A stretch of DNA of 64,000 nt from Planctomycetaceae bacterium (GCA_947490615.1 CANLHK010000003.1:1-64000), one strand, 5' to 3'; shown: positions 42,499-51,559, counted from the stretch's first letter. Notes: generated by a model from the sequence alone, not told the origin. A program made the numbers and translations.

Positions 42499-43701
42499 AT
42501 GACTCACTCTCGAAATCTCGCCACCACCTGCGTGCGCGCGGGCGGTCAGCCCGAAGCGCACAGCAACGCCCTCGTTCCATCGATCTGCACCTCGACCACC
42601 TTCGCGCAGGTCTCCCCGGGACAATCACCAACCTACTGCTACGGCCGCACGGGAAATCCCACGCGTTCGCGACTCGAAGAAGCGCTCGCTGAACTTGAAG
42701 GAGCGCGCTACGCGTCGACCTTCTCCAGTGGACTCGCCGCCGTCGACGCACTCATCCACACGCTCGACCAGGACGCGCACATCGTTGCGAGTCAGGATCT
42801 CTATGGCGGCTGCTATCGACAGTTCACCAAGCTGTGGAGTCGCTTTGGACTGCAAGTAACGTTCGTCGACGCCACCGATGTCGAAGCGGTGCGCAGTGCG
42901 TTCCAGCCCAACACGCGCTTACTCTGGCTGGAAACGCCGTCGAATCCGCTGCTTCGCATTACGCCCATCGCTGCGCTCTGCGCCTTGGCGCGCGAGCGTG
43001 GTGTGGCGAGCGTCGTCGACAACACCTTTGCGACGCCGATCCTGCAGCGTCCACTGGAGCTTGGCGCGGACATCGTTCTGCACAGCACCACCAAGTATGT
43101 GAGTGGTCACTGCGATGTCCTTGGTGGAGCCTTGGTGTGTGACGATCCGCAACTCGCCGAGCGCATTCGCTTCGTGCAGAACGCGGCGGGCGCGGTGCCG
43201 AGTCCTGCGGATGCGTCGTTGTTGCTTCGTGGAATTCGCACGCTGCATTTGCGCGTGGAACGACATTGCCAATCGGCGGCCTTCATCGCGTCAACACTCG
43301 AGAGTGAAGCGGAAGGCGTCGAGGTGATCTACCCAGGATTGCGGAGCCACCCGCACCATGAAGTCGCGCGCTCGCAGATGAGCGCGTTCGGTGGACTGGT
43401 GACGATTCGCATTCCTGGTGCCCGCGCGGAGGTCGATCGCTTCGCGCGCGCCACGCAGTTGTGGACGCTCGCCGAGAGTCTGGGCGGGTTCAAGAGTCTC
43501 TGGTGTCACCCGCCGACGATGACGCACGCGTCGGTCGACGCCGCGGAGCGTGAACGGATCGGGATCACCGAAGGAACGATTCGGCTCTCGGTTGGGCTTG
43601 AAGATGCTGGTGACCTTGCGACAGACTTGCTGGAAGCGATCGCAGCAATCGCAGCGACGCACTCGACTCCACGCGCAACTAACAAGGCGGTGCTCGCATG
43701 A
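42499..43701 (+). CDS. Cys/Met metabolism PLP-dependent enzyme (cystathionine gamma-synthase/lyase type)
   Basis: A 400-residue trans-sulfuration enzyme. PLP-binding Lys199 is in HSTTKYVSGHCDVLGG. The other family motifs are YGRTGNPTRSRLEEALAELE, FSSGLAAVDA, SQDLYGGCYR, LLWLETPSNPLLRI and VVDNTFATP. Whether it is MetB, MetC, a gamma-lyase or an O-acyl-homoserine sulfhydrylase cannot be decided from the sequence. Its coupling to homoserine dehydrogenase (ATGA overlap at 43698-43701) favours a biosynthetic role that makes cystathionine or homocysteine from activated homoserine. GGAG seven bases before the ATG at 42499 fixes the start. A Met-rich leader candidate lies upstream. Confidence 0.92.
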   Translation: MTHSRNLATTCVRAGGQPEAHSNALVPSICTSTTFAQVSPGQSPTYCYGRTGNPTRSRLEEALAELEGARYASTFSSGLAAVDALIHTLDQDAHIVASQDLYGGCYRQFTKLWSRFGLQVTFVDATDVEAVRSAFQPNTRLLWLETPSNPLLRITPIAALCALARERGVASVVDNTFATPILQRPLELGADIVLHSTTKYVSGHCDVLGGALVCDDPQLAERIRFVQNAAGAVPSPADASLLLRGIRTLHLRVERHCQSAAFIASTLESEAEGVEVIYPGLRSHPHHEVARSQMSAFGGLVTIRIPGARAEVDRFARATQLWTLAESLGGFKSLWCHPPTMTHASVDAAERERIGITEGTIRLSVGLEDAGDLATDLLEAIAAIAATHSTPRATNKAVLA

Positions 43702-44627
43702 CGCTCGCAGCTTCAACGACACCACCAATCATTTCAACGCCACCACGGACGACGCGCATCGCGCTCTTGGGTTGCGGCGGGATCGGTACCGCGCTCGCAC
43801 AGGCGCTGGCCGAACACGATGGCTATGAACTCACGGGCGCATTGGTGCGCAGCGTCGAAGGGCGCAAGCGGCCCGCGGCGGTTCCGCGACTGACCAATTC
43901 CTTTGACGAGATCCTCGCGCAACGCCCCGATGTTGTGGTCGAGTGTCTCGGCGGCATCGAGCCCGCTGCAAGCTGGTGTGAGCGACTTCTCGAAAGCGGC
44001 GTGAGTGTGGTGAGCGCCAACAAACTCATGGCCGCCGAGTCGCTGGATCGGCTTGCACGCGCTGCGTTGCGCGGCGGCGCGCAGATCCGTTTCGATGCGG
44101 CCGTCTGTGCGGGCGTTCCTGTGCTCGATGCGGTCGCGCGGCTGCGTTCTGCAGGAATCACTGCCGTGCGTGGCGTGGTGAACGGCACGACCCAATGGAT
44201 GCTCGATGAGGTCACGGAGCGCAAGGTCACCGTCGAGGCGGCGCTGTTCGAGGCGATTCGTCTTGGCTACGCCGAACCCGATCCAAGCGCGGATCTCTCG
44301 GGGCGTGACAGCGCCGACAAGTTGTCGTTGCTTTCCGCGGCGGCGGGATTTGGACTCGTGCCCATCGCTGCGATTGCGGTGGCGGGACTTGCCGACGCGC
44401 GTGGAAGTCTGATCAGCGACGACATCCTCGACTTCCAGCGTTGGGGCGCGTTACGACTCGTGGCAGAAGTCACGCGTGAGGAAGTGGGCGCGCCGATTTC
44501 TGCGTCGGTGACTCCCACGCTCGTCGCGCGCACCGACGCGCTGGATTCGATCCAGAGACGCGGCAAGCGTCTCGCTCTTGCCGTCGTAGAGCTGGATGTA
44601 GTCGCTCGCGGCAGAGCCTGTCTCTAG
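43698..44627 (+). pseudogene. hom: Homoserine dehydrogenase, 3' end replaced
   Basis: The first 280 or so codons are a clear homoserine dehydrogenase, which reduces aspartate semialdehyde to homoserine. It has the NAD(P) motif ALLGCGGIGTALAQAL (22-37), VSANKLMAA, VNGTTQWMLDEV and GYAEPDPSADLSGRDSADKL with the catalytic region. At PTLVARTDAL the family would continue for another 40 residues to its NAD-domain return helix. Instead, from about 44541, the frame runs into antisense sequence of an ardC-like gene and stops at 44627. The C-terminal helix and any ACT domain are missing. Unless an intact copy exists elsewhere, function is doubtful. It overlaps the upstream PLP-enzyme gene by four bases. 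Confidence 0.85.
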
Positions 44628-45302
44628 CCCGATAGCCTGGCAGACAACGAAAGCGACTGCTTCGGCTTCGGTCTCCCGCACGGTCTTGCTGGTGGGGCGC
44701 TGGTCACCACGATGCAGAAGCTCGTGGGCGAGTTCATGGACGATGACTGAGAACTCGTTGGCCGGCTCCAGGCCGGGCCGGATGCTGATCCGTCCGCCGC
44801 GTGAGACGCCGTCGGCTCCTGGCGGCAAGTCGTCGTAGTCGAGCTTGATGCCTCGCTCCGCGACCTGCTCTTTGATCTTGGTGAGGTGATGCTGAGGATC
44901 GCCACCGACTCGCGACGGCTCCGGGAGCTCTTGGCCGTCGGTCTGGGTCACGTCAAAGACGTACACGCCGCGGAATCGGAGGATGGGCTTGGCTCGGTCG
45001 GACTGCTCGGAACCCTCGGGCTTGTCTTCCTTCGGGCGGATGCTCATCGGGGCGATGATCACGATTCCCTTCTCGCCCTTCTTGACGAACCGGCCCATCT
45101 GCTTCCACGTGCCGAACCCGGCGACGTGGGTCGCCGCGGGCATCTGCGAGAGGATGAGGAGGACGTTCCCGAAGCTGTACCGGTGGAACTTGGCGAGCAT
45201 CGCGAGGTATTGCGTGATTTGCTCGCTCTTTCCGCTCTTGAGAGCGTCGGTGAGGTTCTGGAGGGCTTGGTCGGCGATCTTCTTGGCTTCTTCGGCTTTC
45301 AT
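44451..45302 (-). pseudogene. ArdC-like antirestriction/zincin protein, 3' end truncated
   Basis: Residues 1-254 match the ArdC/DUF1738 type found on plasmids and integrative elements. An N-terminal ssDNA-binding-like domain (KFHRYSFGNVLLILSQMP, GFGTWKQMGRFVKKGEKG) is followed by a metallopeptidase domain with HELAHELLHRG (189-199). RETEAEAVAFVVCQAIGLETG supplies the third ligand region, then YIQLYDGKSETLAASLDRIQ. After DRIQ at about 44545 the frame enters the reverse strand of homoserine dehydrogenase, adding about 30 foreign Arg-rich residues. The intact part ends where the family normally is almost complete, so activity may survive. ArdC proteins protect incoming DNA. No other mobility gene except a recombinase remnant is near. 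Confidence 0.8.
44541..44555. other. Junction between homoserine dehydrogenase and the element remnant
   Basis: CTGGATTCGATCCAG, a 6-bp inverted repeat around TCG, lies where the plus-strand homoserine dehydrogenase and the minus-strand ardC-like gene both lose family similarity. It is read in frame by both genes as their last native residues. Confidence 0.6.
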
Positions 45303-45540
45303 GTCTTTGCTCCATTGCGGGTCCCGCGGAGTGCGGTCCCTTCACAAGGAACGGGACCCATCCGGGGGTGCAACGGAGCGAGCGGAGCGAAGCCGGCGGG
45401 AGGTTGGAGGGCCAGCGAAGCTGCACAAACGAATGACAGACCTTCCCGCCAGCCTTCAAGGTGGCGGCGCCGGCCTCGGCGGGTCTGGCGTGATGTGTGC
45501 AAGGCCCGGAGACCGGAAGCGCAGCGGTGACGGCGCGGCC
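45303..45540. other. Element spacer with inverted repeat
   Basis: Sequence between the ardC-like start and the recombinase remnant. It holds an inverted repeat GGGTCCCG...CGGGACCC near 45319-45360 and shows no credible gene. It is likely decayed element DNA and the promoter of the ardC-like gene. Confidence 0.5.
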
Positions 45541-45735
45541 AAGGTGTTTGAACTCTCGCAAACACTGCAAAACACGTGGGTTTCTGCGGATTACGCCACG
45601 AAGCGGCGAATCCTCGAAATCGTCTGTTTGAACTGCACCCTCGATGGCGCAAGTGCCGTGTTTACAACGAGAAAGCCCTTCGATGTGCTCATCGAAGGGC
45701 TTTACTCTCAAACAAGTCGGGCTGGCGGGATTTGA
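45541..45735 (+). pseudogene. C-terminal remnant of a large serine recombinase
   Basis: About 64 codons resemble the extreme C-terminus of large serine site-specific recombinases, with FELSQTLQNTWVSADYATKR, RILEIVCLNCTLDGASAV and RKPFDVLIEGL in the family order. The frame is open back to 44983, but that upstream part is antisense to the ardC-like gene and bears no recombinase motif. The resolvase catalytic domain is missing. The stop lies inside the antisense strand of tRNA-Pro. The remnant marks this as the end of a former integrative element. Confidence 0.65.
45672..45703 (-). terminator. Terminator downstream of tRNA-Pro
   Basis: A perfect 14-bp stem (45672-45685 with 45690-45703) with a four-base loop; on the minus strand the stem ends in GGGCTTT followed by CTCG. 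It begins 14 bp past the tRNA-Pro 3' end. The same DNA codes for the last residues of the recombinase remnant on the plus strand. Confidence 0.65.
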
Positions 45736-45790
45736 ACCCACGACCTTTTGACCCCCAGTCAAACGCGCTACCAAACTGCGCTACAACCCG
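45717..45790 (-). tRNA. tRNA-Pro (anticodon GGG)
   Basis: The minus strand folds into a cloverleaf with acceptor CGGGTTG/CAGCCCG (one G-U pair), anticodon stem TTTGA/TCAAA and loop CTGGGGG, which gives anticodon GGG for CCC codons. The T loop is TTCAAAT. The 3' CCA is not encoded. A recombinase remnant abuts its 3' end. Confidence 0.95.
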
Positions 45791-45904
45791 ATGGAGGGAG
45801 GGGAGTGTAGCAATTGCCCTCGGCGGCGCGGCTGCGTGCGCGCGGCGGTTCGCGGGTTATCCGTGCTCGTCGCGGCGGTGTGTGGGCGAGGATCATCGTC
45901 GTAG

Positions 45905-45941
45905 AAAAGACATCCCCCGCGCGGAGTCCGCGCAGGGGATG
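45905..45941 (-). terminator. Terminator of the multicopper oxidase/SCO1 operon
   Basis: A 14-bp stem with one mismatch (45911-45924 with 45928-45941) and a three-base loop, followed on the minus strand by TCTTTTC. It lies 63 bp past the SCO1 gene stop. Confidence 0.75.
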
Positions 45942-46003
45942 GGTGTTGATGAAGATGAGGCGCTGCAGCTTCGCGCGGCATGAGCCAAGCGTGCGGCAGT
46001 GTG

Positions 46004-46774
46004 TCAGGTCGCAGGCTTCGCAGTCGGGATCCGTCGTGCTGGATGGTCGGACTCGCGAATGATGCCCGCGAGTTGCGGTCGCTCATTCACGGGCATGACC
46101 CCGAGGATGCCGCGGGCAATGACCTGCGGACTTCCAAGTGCGGGACACGCACTCCACTTGTCGGTCTTCTGATTTCCAAACCGCGCCATCCCTGTGTGGC
46201 CGTTGAGGTCTTGATCGATCTCTTCATTCGGATCAAAGAACCCAAAGCCCCAGCGGATGTCGCGGACCACTTCGCGTGGTGCCGTCAGCATGAGCCAGCC
46301 TGGTCGCCCGTAGATGCCGCGGGCGATCATGTACTCCTTCATGTCTTCTGGAGAATCCTCCGCCAACGAGAAGGAGTAGAACCGCGCTGGATTGCCCATG
46401 ATCGGCTGCAGCAGGTCATACGCCAACGACATCTGCGTGGTCATGTTCTGGCAGATGCCCTTGCAGTGCACATACATGAAGTTGGCGGCAAAGATGTGCC
46501 CCTTCATGAGATCGCTCTGAAAGCGCAGCGTGTTGCCATCCTGATCGCGCAGCACATGATCCTTGAAGGATCGCGTGCCATCGGGATTCATGACGAAGGT
46601 GCCGAGACCTTCAGGAATCTCAACGCTCGACGCACTCGCGGTGATGTCGGTGCGCGACTTCTGACCAGCGGCGCAACCGCCGATCAGTCCCGCTGCGGGA
46701 AGCAGAAGACCGCGCAACGCATGGCGTCGAGTCAAGCTCGCGTCGCCTTCAGGCCGTGGTGCGTGCGCGCTCAC
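46004..46774 (-). CDS. SCO1/SenC-type copper chaperone, Tat-exported lipoprotein
   Basis: A 256-residue thioredoxin-fold protein of the SCO1/SenC family, which delivers copper to periplasmic or membrane copper enzymes. The copper ligands are Cys104 and Cys108 in VHCKGICQN and His193 in LNGHTGM. The N-terminus has a twin-arginine lipoprotein signal (RR at 16-17, lipobox IGGC with Cys34). The GTG at 46774 overlaps the stop of the upstream multicopper oxidase as GTGA. The earlier TTG at 46789 is less likely. No cytochrome oxidase gene is nearby, so its client is probably the oxidase encoded next to it (inference). Confidence 0.88.
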   Translation of the reverse strand: MSAHAPRPEGDASLTRRHALRGLLLPAAGLIGGCAAGQKSRTDITASASSVEIPEGLGTFVMNPDGTRSFKDHVLRDQDGNTLRFQSDLMKGHIFAANFMYVHCKGICQNMTTQMSLAYDLLQPIMGNPARFYSFSLAEDSPEDMKEYMIARGIYGRPGWLMLTAPREVVRDIRWGFGFFDPNEEIDQDLNGHTGMARFGNQKTDKWSACPALGSPQVIARGILGVMPVNERPQLAGIIRESDHPARRIPTAKPAT

Positions 46775-48414
46775 GGGACGATGTCCCAACGGATCATCAT
46801 CGCGTGATCTTCGTGCACGATATTGTGGCAGTGCATGACATACTTGCCCAGCCAGTCGCGGAACTTCATGTAGATGCGCATCTCATCTCCCGGGTACAGC
46901 GAAAAGACATCCTTGCGCCCACCGAGACCAGTGCCTTCCACAGACTTTCCGTTGTAGGAGAGAATGTGGTACTCCTCGAGGTGCATATGCACTGGGTGCG
47001 CCCATCCGCCCGCCGTGCTGATGTTCCAGATTTCTGCGGTGCCCTGCGTGATTTGCGCGTCGCAGCGATTCAGGTCGACGAGCTGCCCGTTCACGACCCA
47101 CATGCCGTTGGAGCGGCCGAAGTGCCAGTTGCGCTCACGCACGACTGGAAGATCCATGGCGGGCTTTGGCTTGAGGATCGATGGAACCCGGCTGTTGTCC
47201 AACACCGCGCCTGGCTTGATGACGAGCTTCAGCAACTTTGGCGAAGAGCCCATCGGCAGCGTGTTGCCAGTTGGACCGCGGCCGTTGGTCTGCTCGGCAC
47301 GGTTGACGAGGTAGATCTCGGTGGTCGTGACGGGGAGCTGGCTGAAGTCGACGATGATGTCGGCGCGCTCAGCAACACCAAGCTTGACATGGTTCACTTC
47401 GATCGGCGCTGGGAGCAGGTTGCCGTCGTTGGCGATGTGCTGGAATGACATCCCGTTGGAGAGCCAGAGGTCGTAGAAGCGCGATGGACCCACATTAAGA
47501 ATGCGGAAGCGATACTTGCGGCGCTCCACATGGAAGTACGGCTGAATCGCGCCGTTCACCTGGTACTTGTCGCCAAGGTGGCCGTCCATGTTCATGACAT
47601 CCATGATCTGGAAACCGTTGGGGTCGTAGCGCGCGTCCATGAGCGCGAGTGGAATGTCGTAGCGAGCGCGGACGCGCTTACCGTCGGGCACGCCGCTCGG
47701 CAGGCGGAACGCATCGGGGTTCGTGTCGTTCTCGTTGCCGCTGTCGGTGTTGTTGAACAGCAGGAAGAACCCTGTCAAGCCGCGGTACACATTCTGGCTT
47801 GTGAAGTCCATGCAGTGATCGTGGTACCAAAGCGTCGACTTCGACTCGAGCGGATCTCCGCCAGCGAGCATGTTCGGATAGTGGTGGTCGTTGTAGTAGC
47901 CAGGACCGTAGAGGTAGCCTGGATAGCCGTCGGACTCCGAAGGATGGTGTCCGTTGTGCACATGGGTCGTGATGTCGCAGCTGCCGAAGCCAGTCATGAC
48001 CGATGGAAGCTGGTTCTTGATTCGCACCAGCGCAGGCCGGTCGTACCGCATCATGAGCGTCGGACCAGGAGTGCATCCGCAGTAGGTTGTGCGTGGCGAG
48101 TAGGCCAACTGTGGGTGCGGGCAGACGGTTGTTTCGAAGACCGGGTACTCGTAGAAGTACTGCGGCGCGAACTCTTCGTAGCGCTGGTGCATCGCAGGAT
48201 CAACAGCGGGGAAGAGCGGCTCGAACGATGGCAGCGGCGTCGCGTAGGGCGCGAACGGCAGCGGCTGCACCCACGGCGTGGTGAACGGGCTCGACGGCTC
48301 ATCTGCGAGCCTCTGCGTCGTGAACTTTGAGTTGATGAAGAAGGCGCCCGTGGTGAGGGCCGTGCCTTTCACGAAGGTTCGACGGTCAACGGCAGGAGTG
48401 ATGGGGGTACGCAC
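46771..48414 (-). CDS. Multicopper oxidase (CotA/laccase-like), Tat-exported
   Basis: A 547-residue three-cupredoxin oxidase. All four copper-binding motifs are present: THVHNGHH, LWYHDHCMD, HPVHMHLEEYHI and VMHCHNIVHEDHAMM, the last with the type 1 Met axial ligand. A Tat signal (DRRTFVKGTALTTGAFF, RR at 11-12) exports the folded protein. It should oxidise phenols, Mn(II), Cu(I) or bilirubin-like compounds while reducing O2 to water. The spacing is closest to the CotA/bilirubin oxidase group. The GTG at 48414 with GGAG eight bases before it is preferred over the longer GTG start at 48498. It is the first gene of an operon with a SCO1-type chaperone. Confidence 0.92.
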   Translation of the reverse strand: MRTPITPAVDRRTFVKGTALTTGAFFINSKFTTQRLADEPSSPFTTPWVQPLPFAPYATPLPSFEPLFPAVDPAMHQRYEEFAPQYFYEYPVFETTVCPHPQLAYSPRTTYCGCTPGPTLMMRYDRPALVRIKNQLPSVMTGFGSCDITTHVHNGHHPSESDGYPGYLYGPGYYNDHHYPNMLAGGDPLESKSTLWYHDHCMDFTSQNVYRGLTGFFLLFNNTDSGNENDTNPDAFRLPSGVPDGKRVRARYDIPLALMDARYDPNGFQIMDVMNMDGHLGDKYQVNGAIQPYFHVERRKYRFRILNVGPSRFYDLWLSNGMSFQHIANDGNLLPAPIEVNHVKLGVAERADIIVDFSQLPVTTTEIYLVNRAEQTNGRGPTGNTLPMGSSPKLLKLVIKPGAVLDNSRVPSILKPKPAMDLPVVRERNWHFGRSNGMWVVNGQLVDLNRCDAQITQGTAEIWNISTAGGWAHPVHMHLEEYHILSYNGKSVEGTGLGGRKDVFSLYPGDEMRIYMKFRDWLGKYVMHCHNIVHEDHAMMIRWDIVP

Positions 48415-48815
48415 GAAACAACTCCGCAGCCTGGCTGCGACGGTTGTGAACCTCGCGCGGGCGGAAGGAGACCGCGCGATCCTTCCCGGAGACAACACAG
48501 CAAGCGTGTGGATCCGGAAGCCATCCCATTACTGGGCGCATTGCTCTATGTCGGGACGACCGCAACAGAGCGAGGAAGCAGAACTTCCAATGCGAAGACA
48601 CCGAGATTGTGGCTCGGGACTCCGTCGCGGCAAGTGGTATGCAGCGAGAAACCTTCGAAAGAGGGCCGTGATACAAACAAACCCTTCGGAGCTGATTCTG
48701 CGAAGAAGGATGGGATTCCAACGGCGCTCGGTGGCGAAAATATCGCCCCCCCTCCGACGGTCCGACCTCGCTCCCGACGGAGTGGCGATCGAAATCGAGT
48801 CTAATCGTCGGCGCG
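48415..48815. other. 401-bp divergent intergenic region
   Basis: The gap between the multicopper oxidase and fucosidase starts. It appears less GC-rich than the flanking genes, holds a run of seven C at about 48746-48752 and shows no convincing small ORF, tRNA or strong hairpin. It must carry both promoters. Confidence 0.55.
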
Positions 48816-50333
48816 ATGACCTTCTTGAACCTCACTGTCGCTCTGCTCATGTCCGTAACTCAACCGATGCTGCATCGTCCCGTCACGCCGCCCGAGCCCA
48901 TCGCGCCGCTACCCCACGCGCGCCAGTTGGCGTGGAAGGAGTTGGAGTGGACGGGGTTCATCCACTTCGGTCCCAATACCTTCACCGACAAGGAGTGGGG
49001 GCACGGCGATGAGCCCGAGGACGCGTTTCAGCCAACGGCACTCGACGCGCGGCAATGGGTGAAGGTCATGAAGGAGGCAGGCATGCGTGGCGTGGTGCTG
49101 ACGGCGAAGCACCACGACGGCTACTGCAACTGGCCAACGAAACTCAGCACGCATTCCGTAGCGAGCAGTCCGTGGAAGGCGGGCAACGGCGATGTCCTGC
49201 GCGAACTCAGCGATGCTTGCCGCGAGAGTGGCTTGAAGTTCGGCGTCTATCTCTCGCCGTGGGATCGCAACAACCCGAAGTACGGTTCGGGCGAGGAATA
49301 CAACGAGTATTTCCGCCAGCAACTGCGCGAGGTCCTGAGCAACTACGGACCGATCTTTGAAGTGTGGTTTGACGGCGCATGCGGCGAAGGTCCCAACGGC
49401 AAACGCCAGGTCTACGACTTTCCGAGCTTCCGCGCCGTCGTGCGTGAGCTCCAACCGAACGCCGTGATGTTCAGCGATGTCGGACCCGACATTCGCTGGG
49501 TTGGTAATGAGCAAGGCTGGGCTGGCGAGACCTGCTGGTCGATGCTCAAGGCCGAGGGACACGGCATCGGCGACGATCGTCCTCCGTCCACGAAGTCACT
49601 CAACGAAGGCGATATCGATGGCGAGTCGTGGATTCCCGCGGAGTGCGATGTCTCGATTCGTCCTGGTTGGTTCTATCACGCGCACGAAGACGACAAGGTC
49701 AAGACGCCCGCGCAGTTGTTTGACTTGTTGGAGCGCAGCGTCGGGCACAACGCGAACTTCCACTTGAACTTCCCCGTTGATCGCCGCGGACTCATTCATG
49801 AGAACGACGCAGCGGCCGTGCTTGGATTGCGGCGGCTCATCGATGCCGCGTATGGCGATGGGACGGATCTTGCGCGCGGTCGGGCGACGACGGCCTCGAA
49901 TGTGCGCGGCGCAGGCAAGGACGAGTCCTTTGCGAGTGCTTGCATTGTCGACGGCGATGCGGCGACCTATTGGGCGACTGACGACGACAAGCGTGTGGCA
50001 AAGATTGAGATCACGCTCGATGGAACGAAGCCGTTTGATCGCGTGGTGTTGGCGGAACCCACTTGGCTCGGACAGCGCGTGGCGCGGTTTCGGATTCAAG
50101 CTGCGAGCCCTGCCGATGGATCGGAGCGAGTCTGGCGCACGCTCGCGGAGGGGACGACCATTGGACACAAACGAATCGTCCGTGTTGTTCCGACGACGGC
50201 GACGCATCTGCGGGTTGAACTCCTCGAATCGCGCGCCTGCCCTTGTTTGAGCGGTGTTTCGGTGCATGCGACTGCAGGCGCGACTGCAGCGCAGACCGAC
50301 CAAACGGCACAGCCATCACAGACCAAACCGTAG
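48816..50333 (+). CDS. Alpha-L-fucosidase (GH29) with a discoidin-like C-terminal domain
   Basis: A 505-residue GH29 retaining fucosidase. The nucleophile is Asp186 in FEVWFDGACG. GFIHFGPNTFTDKEWG, the GVVLTAKHHDGYCNWPT segment and FGVYLSPWDRN line the active site. The acid/base residue in this family varies and is not assigned here. Residues about 375-480 look like an F5/8 type C (CBM32-like) carbohydrate-binding domain (FASACIVDGDAATYWATDDD). A weak signal peptide (residues 1-16) suggests export. It would release L-fucose from fucoidan-like or host glycans. A sulfotransferase follows 140 bp downstream. The C-terminal Thr/Gln/Ala tail is low complexity. Confidence 0.92.
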   Translation: MTFLNLTVALLMSVTQPMLHRPVTPPEPIAPLPHARQLAWKELEWTGFIHFGPNTFTDKEWGHGDEPEDAFQPTALDARQWVKVMKEAGMRGVVLTAKHHDGYCNWPTKLSTHSVASSPWKAGNGDVLRELSDACRESGLKFGVYLSPWDRNNPKYGSGEEYNEYFRQQLREVLSNYGPIFEVWFDGACGEGPNGKRQVYDFPSFRAVVRELQPNAVMFSDVGPDIRWVGNEQGWAGETCWSMLKAEGHGIGDDRPPSTKSLNEGDIDGESWIPAECDVSIRPGWFYHAHEDDKVKTPAQLFDLLERSVGHNANFHLNFPVDRRGLIHENDAAAVLGLRRLIDAAYGDGTDLARGRATTASNVRGAGKDESFASACIVDGDAATYWATDDDKRVAKIEITLDGTKPFDRVVLAEPTWLGQRVARFRIQAASPADGSERVWRTLAEGTTIGHKRIVRVVPTTATHLRVELLESRACPCLSGVSVHATAGATAAQTDQTAQPSQTKP

Positions 50334-50473
50334 CGTTTGATGTCTCTTGATTCGCATGGAGGTCGACTGGCGCTGTTGCGCACAGCCGATAGGATCTTCG
50401 CGCGCATCGGGTGTTCGGCACCGATTGCGGCGCAGCGTCCCTGCACCGCAACGCTGAGTTGCTATTTCACCCA

Positions 50474-51487
50474 ATGCCTCTCAAGCAATCCATTGCTCGC
50501 ACGCTTCCACCGTCTGCGCTCCTCGTGGCGCGCACGGTTCGTTGGCGATTGGCGAGAGCTCGCAGTGAGTTCTTGGCTTCGATTCCAAGCGCGCTTGACG
50601 CTCGACTCCCAGAGCGCGCGCCAGCGTTTGTCGTCGGCGCAGGTCGCTCGGGGACGACGGCACTCGGTCGGGCACTGGGGTGCTCGCCGTCGCTGCACTA
50701 TTACTTCGAACCCATCGACCGTTGGTATGCAGTGAATCCAGCCACCGATTACGGCGGCATGTTCACCGCCTCGGGACAGCATTGCGCGCTCTCGGCCAAC
50801 GATGTGGATGACGCGGCGCGCGTTCGCTTCCGCCGCGTCTTTCGCAGCGCGTTCATGGGCGAACGGCAGATGCTCGAGAAGACGCCGATCAACGCGTTTC
50901 GTATCCCGTTCCTCGAAGCGCTTGATCCTCGCGCGCGCTTTGTGGAGATCCGCCGTGATGGCGTCGATGTGGTTCGTTCGATCATCCAGATCTCCCGCAA
51001 GAGCGACTATCAGGTCGCGGGTCGCGAGCGGGCGAATCGTTGGTGGGGACCTCGTGATTGCAAGTGGCGTTCGATGATGCAAGATGTTCGCGCGGTAGAG
51101 ATCGAACCCGAGTACCTCGTGCCCGAGGCGGAGTTCGCGACCCGCGCAGCCATCGAGTGGATCGCCAGTCTGAAGTTTGTCGACCGTGCCTCGGAGCGCC
51201 TCGGCGATCGGCTTCTGCGCATCGATTACTCCGACCTCGTGGCGCATCCCGCGGCAACGCTCGAGCGCATCGCTGCGTTTCTACAGGTTCACAGTGGAAG
51301 TTGGATTCGTCAGGCCAGTTCCGAATTGGAAGCCACGCGTCGTCGGCAACTGCTCCCCCTCGTCTTGCCAGGACCGATTGCTCGCCGCCTGAACACTTGG
51401 AACGAGCGTCTTGGATTTGCTGGACGCGCGGTCGAGGGTGCCCATCTTGTGGGCTTTACCACCGAGTGCCAGACCACGAGCGACTGA
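50474..51487 (+). CDS. PAPS-dependent sulfotransferase
   Basis: A 337-residue protein of the sulfotransferase superfamily. The phosphosulfate loop is FVVGAGRSGTTALGRAL and the 3'-phosphate site is ARFVEIRRDGVDVVRS. EKTPINAFRIPFLEAL and LRIDYSDLVAHPAATLERIA are further family segments. It lacks a membrane segment and the TPR region of the sulfotransferase at 30171. The acceptor may be a glycan of the cell surface, but this is not shown by the sequence. The ATG at 50474 gives the natural length; the frame reaches upstream to 50411. It ends before tRNA-Ser. Confidence 0.87.
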   Translation: MPLKQSIARTLPPSALLVARTVRWRLARARSEFLASIPSALDARLPERAPAFVVGAGRSGTTALGRALGCSPSLHYYFEPIDRWYAVNPATDYGGMFTASGQHCALSANDVDDAARVRFRRVFRSAFMGERQMLEKTPINAFRIPFLEALDPRARFVEIRRDGVDVVRSIIQISRKSDYQVAGRERANRWWGPRDCKWRSMMQDVRAVEIEPEYLVPEAEFATRAAIEWIASLKFVDRASERLGDRLLRIDYSDLVAHPAATLERIAAFLQVHSGSWIRQASSELEATRRRQLLPLVLPGPIARRLNTWNERLGFAGRAVEGAHLVGFTTECQTTSD

Positions 51488-51526
51488 GTCGAGGCACCTG
51501 TTTCCGCTCAGCTCTACGAAAACGCA

Positions 51527-51554
51527 ACGACGCCCGCGCAGGCGCGGGCGTCGT
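51527..51554 (-). terminator. Terminator downstream of tRNA-Ser
   Basis: A 13-bp perfect inverted repeat (51527-51539 with 51542-51554) followed on the minus strand by TGCGTTTTCG, six bases beyond the tRNA-Ser 3' end. The plus strand shows no T-run, so it mainly serves the tRNA. Confidence 0.65.
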
Positions 51555-51559
51555 CGGTA

